From Flemingiibacterium sp045636145 (GTDB lineage Bacteria; Bacillota; Clostridia; Oscillospirales; CAG-272), in NCBI GenBank assembly GCA_045636145.1, contig JAZTWV010000050.1:1-32910 (forward strand): a stretch of DNA of 32,910 bases, read 5' to 3'. The translations under genes and the position numbers were made by a program. Below are positions 30,710 through 32,910 of this stretch, one piece after another. Under the pieces are notes generated by a model. That model saw only the letters and a list, made by a program, of their open reading frames with translations. It did no database searches and was not told where the DNA came from. Numbering within the stretch: position 1 is the stretch's first letter; every line of letters starts with the position of its first letter.

Positions 30710-31267
30710 ATGGTAGTAGCCGGAGATTTTAAAAACGGTGTAACATTTGAAATGGACGGTCAGGTCCTGCAGGTAGTTGAATTCCAGCACGTTAAGCCCG
30801 GTAAGGGTGCGGCGTTTGTTCGCACCAAGATGAAGAACGTTATTACCGGTGCTGTTACCGAGCGTACCTTCAACCCCACCGATAAGTTTGAGAACGCTAT
30901 CGTTGACAGAAAAGAGATGCAGTATCTCTACAATGACGGCGATCTTTACTACTTCATGGATATGGAGAGCTTTGAGCAGCTTCCTATCGGTCCCGATGTA
31001 CTTGGCGACAACTTCCGTTTCGTTAAGGAAAATATGATGTGCAGAGTTTGCTCCTACAAGGGCAACGTATTCGCAGTTGAGCCTCCCATGTTCGTTGAGC
31101 TGGAAGTAACCGACACCGAACCCGGCTTCAAGGGCGATACCGCTACCGGCGCATCCAAGCCTGCAACTCTTGAGACCGGCGCAACCATCAAGGTTCCGCT
31201 GTTCATCGACATCGGTACTGTTATCAAGATCGATACCAGAACCGGCGAATATCTTGAGCGCGCGTAA
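30710..31267 (+). CDS. efp: Translation elongation factor P
   Basis: EF-P enters the ribosomal E site and relieves stalling at polyproline. The 185 residues from ATG 30710 match the family length. The tip of the N-terminal KOW-like domain reads HVKPGKGAAFVRTK, with K32 at the position modified or recognised in Firmicutes EF-P. The C-terminal OB domain ends in DIGTVIKIDTRTGEYLERA, the standard EF-P tail. The upstream in-frame ATG at 30656 is rejected because it reads through the leader. GGAGG lies 11 bases before 30710, and a second ATG at 30702 in another frame gives a four-codon ORF (MKLW) overlapping the start. The next gene begins 64 bases later. Confidence 0.97.
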   Translation: MVVAGDFKNGVTFEMDGQVLQVVEFQHVKPGKGAAFVRTKMKNVITGAVTERTFNPTDKFENAIVDRKEMQYLYNDGDLYYFMDMESFEQLPIGPDVLGDNFRFVKENMMCRVCSYKGNVFAVEPPMFVELEVTDTEPGFKGDTATGASKPATLETGATIKVPLFIDIGTVIKIDTRTGEYLERA

Positions 31268-31331
31268 GCTGTGCTTTGTGTGACCGAACACAATAAATCG
31301 GAAAAATTCCCCGAATGAAAGGAATATTATT

Positions 31332-31802
31332 ATGACACTTCTTGAAAATGCGGCATATTTAAAGGGTCTTGCAGAGGGTCTTAACCTTGACGAGACCAAG
31401 GCTGAGGGTAAGCTTATTGCAAAGCTTCTTGAGCTTGTTTCCGATATGGCGGACAAGATCGACGCTCTTGAGGATGAGATCGACACCCACAGCGCATATC
31501 TTGACGAGCTTGATCACGATCTTGGCGAGCTTGAAGAGGAAGTTTACGACTGCCTCGACGAGCTTGACGATGAGTGCGATTGCGATTGTGATTGTGACTG
31601 CGACGACGATGATTGCGACTGCGACTGCTGCTGTGATGAGGATGACGAGGTTTTCTATGAGGTTACTTGTCCCGCTTGCGGTGAGAAGGTATACTTCGAC
31701 GAGACCGTAGATCCCTCCGAGATCACTTGCCCCGCTTGCAACGAGAAATTCGACTGCGAGTGCGATGATGACGAGTGTTGCTGCGGCTGCGAGGAAGAAT
31801 AA
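31332..31802 (+). CDS. CD1247-like zinc-ribbon protein with Cys-Asp repeat
   Basis: The 156-residue protein starts with the helical domain seen in the clostridial CD1247 family (LLENAAYLKGLAEGL, then KLLELVSDMADKIDALEDEI). A long acidic coiled stretch leads to a low-complexity segment, residues about 82-105, in which Asp and Cys alternate. It ends with a zinc-ribbon pattern, CPACGEKVYF and CPACNEKFDCE, and a second Cys cluster (ECCCGCEEE). No enzyme motif is seen; function is unknown. Metal binding is inferred from more than 20 Cys. Its place after efp, in the same direction, recurs to my knowledge in Clostridia. Confidence 0.75.
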   Translation: MTLLENAAYLKGLAEGLNLDETKAEGKLIAKLLELVSDMADKIDALEDEIDTHSAYLDELDHDLGELEEEVYDCLDELDDECDCDCDCDCDDDDCDCDCCCDEDDEVFYEVTCPACGEKVYFDETVDPSEITCPACNEKFDCECDDDECCCGCEEE

Positions 31803-31831
31803 TCTCGCAAAACAAAGCATATGGATAGAAG

Positions 31832-31862
31832 AAAGGCTCTTGCAAAATTCGCAAGAGCCTTT
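31832..31862. terminator. Terminator-like stem between the CD1247-like gene and the RAYT gene
   Basis: AAAGGCTCTTGC (31832-31843) pairs perfectly with GCAAGAGCCTTT (31851-31862) around a 7-base loop. The stem overlaps the stop of the convergent transposase gene by two bases. The T-run is short on both strands, so efficiency is uncertain. Confidence 0.75.
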
Positions 31863-32346
31863 AATCATTATAAAAGCAATCCTTTTTCCATCGTAGTACA
31901 TTGGTATCAATATATTCCCATATCTTTTGATAATCTTCTTCTCCACGAATTATGTGGTCGTGATATGAGCGTTGCCATATAGAATTGCCGCTTTCTTTTG
32001 TAATTAATATTTTTAATGTGCGAATGATATTTCCGATATTTTTTGTAGGGGACGATGCCCTCATCGTCCCGTGAAGTGATAGAATCATATGAATATGATT
32101 CGGCATTATAACATATTTATCAACCTTTATATTTTTGTATTTGGTATTGATATTGTTAATATATTTATCGCACATTAAACCGTAATATGATAATTTGTTT
32201 TTCGGGACGATGTGGGCATCGTCCCCTACGATTATTTTAGACAACAACTGCTTTCTATCTTTTACGCATATTGTAATAAAATATGCTCCAGGTGTTGAAT
32301 AATCGTATCCTTTTAATCTTAACGGCTTTCTTTTTGGTAGTTCCAT
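31861..32346 (-). CDS. REP-associated Y1 transposase (RAYT/TnpREP, IS200-like)
   Basis: The 161-residue protein has the HuH single-strand nuclease signature: an early strand STPGAYFITICVKD (residues 17-30), the metal-binding HIH in MPNHIHMIL (H84, H86), and RSYHDHIIRGEED (Y128 is the likely catalytic Tyr). It ends in the typical IWEYIDTNVLRWKKD. Known: RAYTs cut and join single-stranded DNA at REP palindromes and are usually single-copy domesticated genes. The reading frame contains two inverted palindromes that encode V40-P48 and G93-T101. It sits 9 bases after a small XRE gene, AT-rich compared with the efp side, consistent with acquired DNA. Confidence 0.88.
   Translation of the reverse strand: MELPKRKPLRLKGYDYSTPGAYFITICVKDRKQLLSKIIVGDDAHIVPKNKLSYYGLMCDKYINNINTKYKNIKVDKYVIMPNHIHMILSLHGTMRASSPTKNIGNIIRTLKILITKESGNSIWQRSYHDHIIRGEEDYQKIWEYIDTNVLRWKKDCFYND
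32045..32071 (+). repeat. REP-like palindrome inside the RAYT gene (copy 1)
   Basis: The stretch begins GTAGGGGACGATG and forms perfect 9-bp arms, GGGACGATG (32049-32057) and CATCGTCCC (32062-32070), around CCCT. It is in frame with the transposase and encodes GTMRASSPT. It shares the GTAGGGG head with the cluster at 5.3-5.6 kb. Confidence 0.85.
32203..32229 (-). repeat. REP-like palindrome inside the RAYT gene (copy 2, inverted)
   Basis: Read on the minus strand it matches copy 1 at 26 of 27 bases, so the two are inverted repeats 131 bases apart. Arms are GGGACGATG (32204-32212) and CATCGTCCC (32217-32225). It encodes VGDDAHIVP in the transposase frame. Confidence 0.85.
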
Positions 32347-32355
32347 GAATATTTC

Positions 32356-32598
32356 TTATTTTATTTCCTGTTCCAGACTATCAAAATCTTCTGTTGAGAA
32401 AAATTCTCCCAAGGTTATTTCTAACCCATCACAAAATTTCTTGATTGTTCTTACGGATACATCTCTGCGTGATTTATCCATCATACTATAAGCTGTCGAT
32501 GGTGTAACTCCTGACACATTTGCAAGCTCATTTATTCGCATATTTCTTTCGGCACACAGTTCATTAAACCTTTTTACTATTACATCTTTAACATCCAT
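32356..32598 (-). CDS. Small XRE-family helix-turn-helix regulator
   Basis: The 80-residue protein is a single Cro/C1-type HTH domain: helix-turn-helix INELANVSGVTPSTAYSMM at residues about 23-41, followed by SVRTIKKFCDGLEITLGEFF, the usual closing helices. The acidic tail (STEDFDSLEQEIK) has no known domain. ATG 32598 has GAGGTG 9 bases upstream. It lies 9 bases before the transposase start, so they may be one transcript. The intergenic region towards the divergent gene holds a perfect 24-bp palindrome that is a plausible binding site for this protein, which suggests autoregulation. Confidence 0.88.
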   Translation of the reverse strand: MDVKDVIVKRFNELCAERNMRINELANVSGVTPSTAYSMMDKSRRDVSVRTIKKFCDGLEITLGEFFSTEDFDSLEQEIK

Positions 32599-32619
32599 AA
32601 TTTATAACACCTCACAAGG

Positions 32620-32655
32620 ATATTGTAAAATATTTTACAATATTGCGTATACGCA
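32620..32655. promoter_or_regulatory. Two adjacent palindromes, probable operator
   Basis: A perfect 24-bp palindrome occupies 32620-32643 (half-site ATATTGTAAAAT). It touches a perfect 12-bp palindrome TGCGTATACGCA at 32644-32655. They lie between the XRE gene and the divergent promoter at 32657-32685, so binding here could control both directions. Confidence 0.6.
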
Positions 32656-32656
32656 C

Positions 32657-32685
32657 TTGCGTAATTTGCGAAAATATGTTATACT
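32657..32685 (+). promoter_or_regulatory. Extended -10 promoter for the divergent membrane protein
   Basis: TATACT at 32680-32685 has a TGT extension before it. TTGCGT at 32657-32662 is 17 bases upstream, a partial -35 match. GGAGGT at 32719-32724 follows, 8 bases before the ATG. Confidence 0.6.
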
Positions 32686-32732
32686 ATCTTTGTGAATGTT
32701 ATTCATAATATAAATTTTGGAGGTAAAACAAG

Positions 32733-32910
32733 ATGAAAAAAATAGGATGGATTGTATCATGTATTGGTGGGTTAATAGTATTTAATAATGCGCAAAAATA
32801 CATATCAAAATCTTCAGAAATTCAAGCATGGTATTATTATCGTACAGAACTTGAATCTGCAAGAACATTTTTAATTGTTGGTATAGCTGTACTTATAATT
32901 GGAATAGCCA
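32733..32910 (+). CDS. Partial small membrane protein (runs off the window)
   Basis: The frame is open from ATG 32733 to the last base, giving 59 residues with no stop, so the gene is truncated by the window edge. It begins MKKIGWIVSCIGGLIVFNNA, a short membrane segment, then has a polar stretch (KYISKSSEIQAWYYYRTE) and a second hydrophobic segment (TFLIVGIAVLIIGIA). A strong GGAGGT site lies 8 bases upstream and an extended -10 promoter precedes it, which supports a real gene despite its size. The family is not recognised. Its promoter adjoins the palindromes next to the XRE gene. Confidence 0.7.
   Translation, partial: MKKIGWIVSCIGGLIVFNNAQKYISKSSEIQAWYYYRTELESARTFLIVGIAVLIIGIA

Noticed and set aside
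30683..31486. Minus-strand ORF of 267 codons opposite efp
   Set aside because: It spans efp, the gap and part of the next gene on the other strand, without any motif; efp is unambiguous.

Overview
This window looks like chromosome of a spore-forming, low-to-mid GC Gram-positive bacterium of the class Clostridia, probably an uncultured Oscillospiraceae-like gut anaerobe. The evidence is the order hup, rqcP/yabO, yabP, yabQ, divIC (a spore-former arrangement), the order miaB, ricA/ymcA, mutS, mutL, an endonuclease-type MutL, lipoprotein-type secretion signals, strong GGAGG-type ribosome binding sites and sigma-A-like promoters. The species assignment is inference; the window has no rRNA or tRNA gene.

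Layout. (1) 93-1842, plus strand: HU, the S4-domain ribosome rescue factor RqcP, sporulation proteins YabP and YabQ, and the division protein DivIC. (2) 1896-5278, plus: an amidohydrolase, a membrane-anchored class A beta-lactamase-fold serine hydrolase and a BirA-type biotin ligase, packed end to end. (3) 5279-5612: a cluster of GTAGGGG-headed palindromes with a 98-bp period. (4) 5613-7985, minus: PcrA/UvrD helicase. (5) 8183-9373, plus: an orphan Card1/Can2-like (DUF1887) CARF plus PD-(D/E)XK nuclease with its own promoter. (6) 9464-17147, plus: a five-gene operon joining two carbohydrate-type ABC permeases and a very large solute-binding lipoprotein to two efflux-type parts, an HlyD/RND-like adaptor and a MacB-periplasmic-core protein. 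(7) 17243-20014, plus: a P-loop ATPase and guaB. (8) 20315-20593: a small DUF6809-like protein. (9) 20652-30403, minus: one long gene run apbE, TVP38, miaB, ricA, mutS, mutL, tgt. (10) 30710-31802, plus: EF-P and a CD1247-like acidic Cys/Asp-rich protein. (11) 31861-32910: an AT-rich accessory end with a REP-associated Y1 transposase (RAYT), a small XRE regulator and a divergent membrane protein cut by the window edge.

Most genes are housekeeping: DNA architecture and repair, tRNA modification, translation rescue and GMP synthesis. The points most worth a second look are the orphan CARF nuclease without any CRISPR array or cas gene nearby, the mixed importer/exporter operon, and the RAYT gene, which carries two inverted copies of a palindrome inside its reading frame while related palindromes fill the gap at 5.3-5.6 kb. 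Regulatory observations include a hairpin that buries the yabP ribosome binding site and a perfect 24-bp palindrome between the XRE gene and its divergent neighbour.
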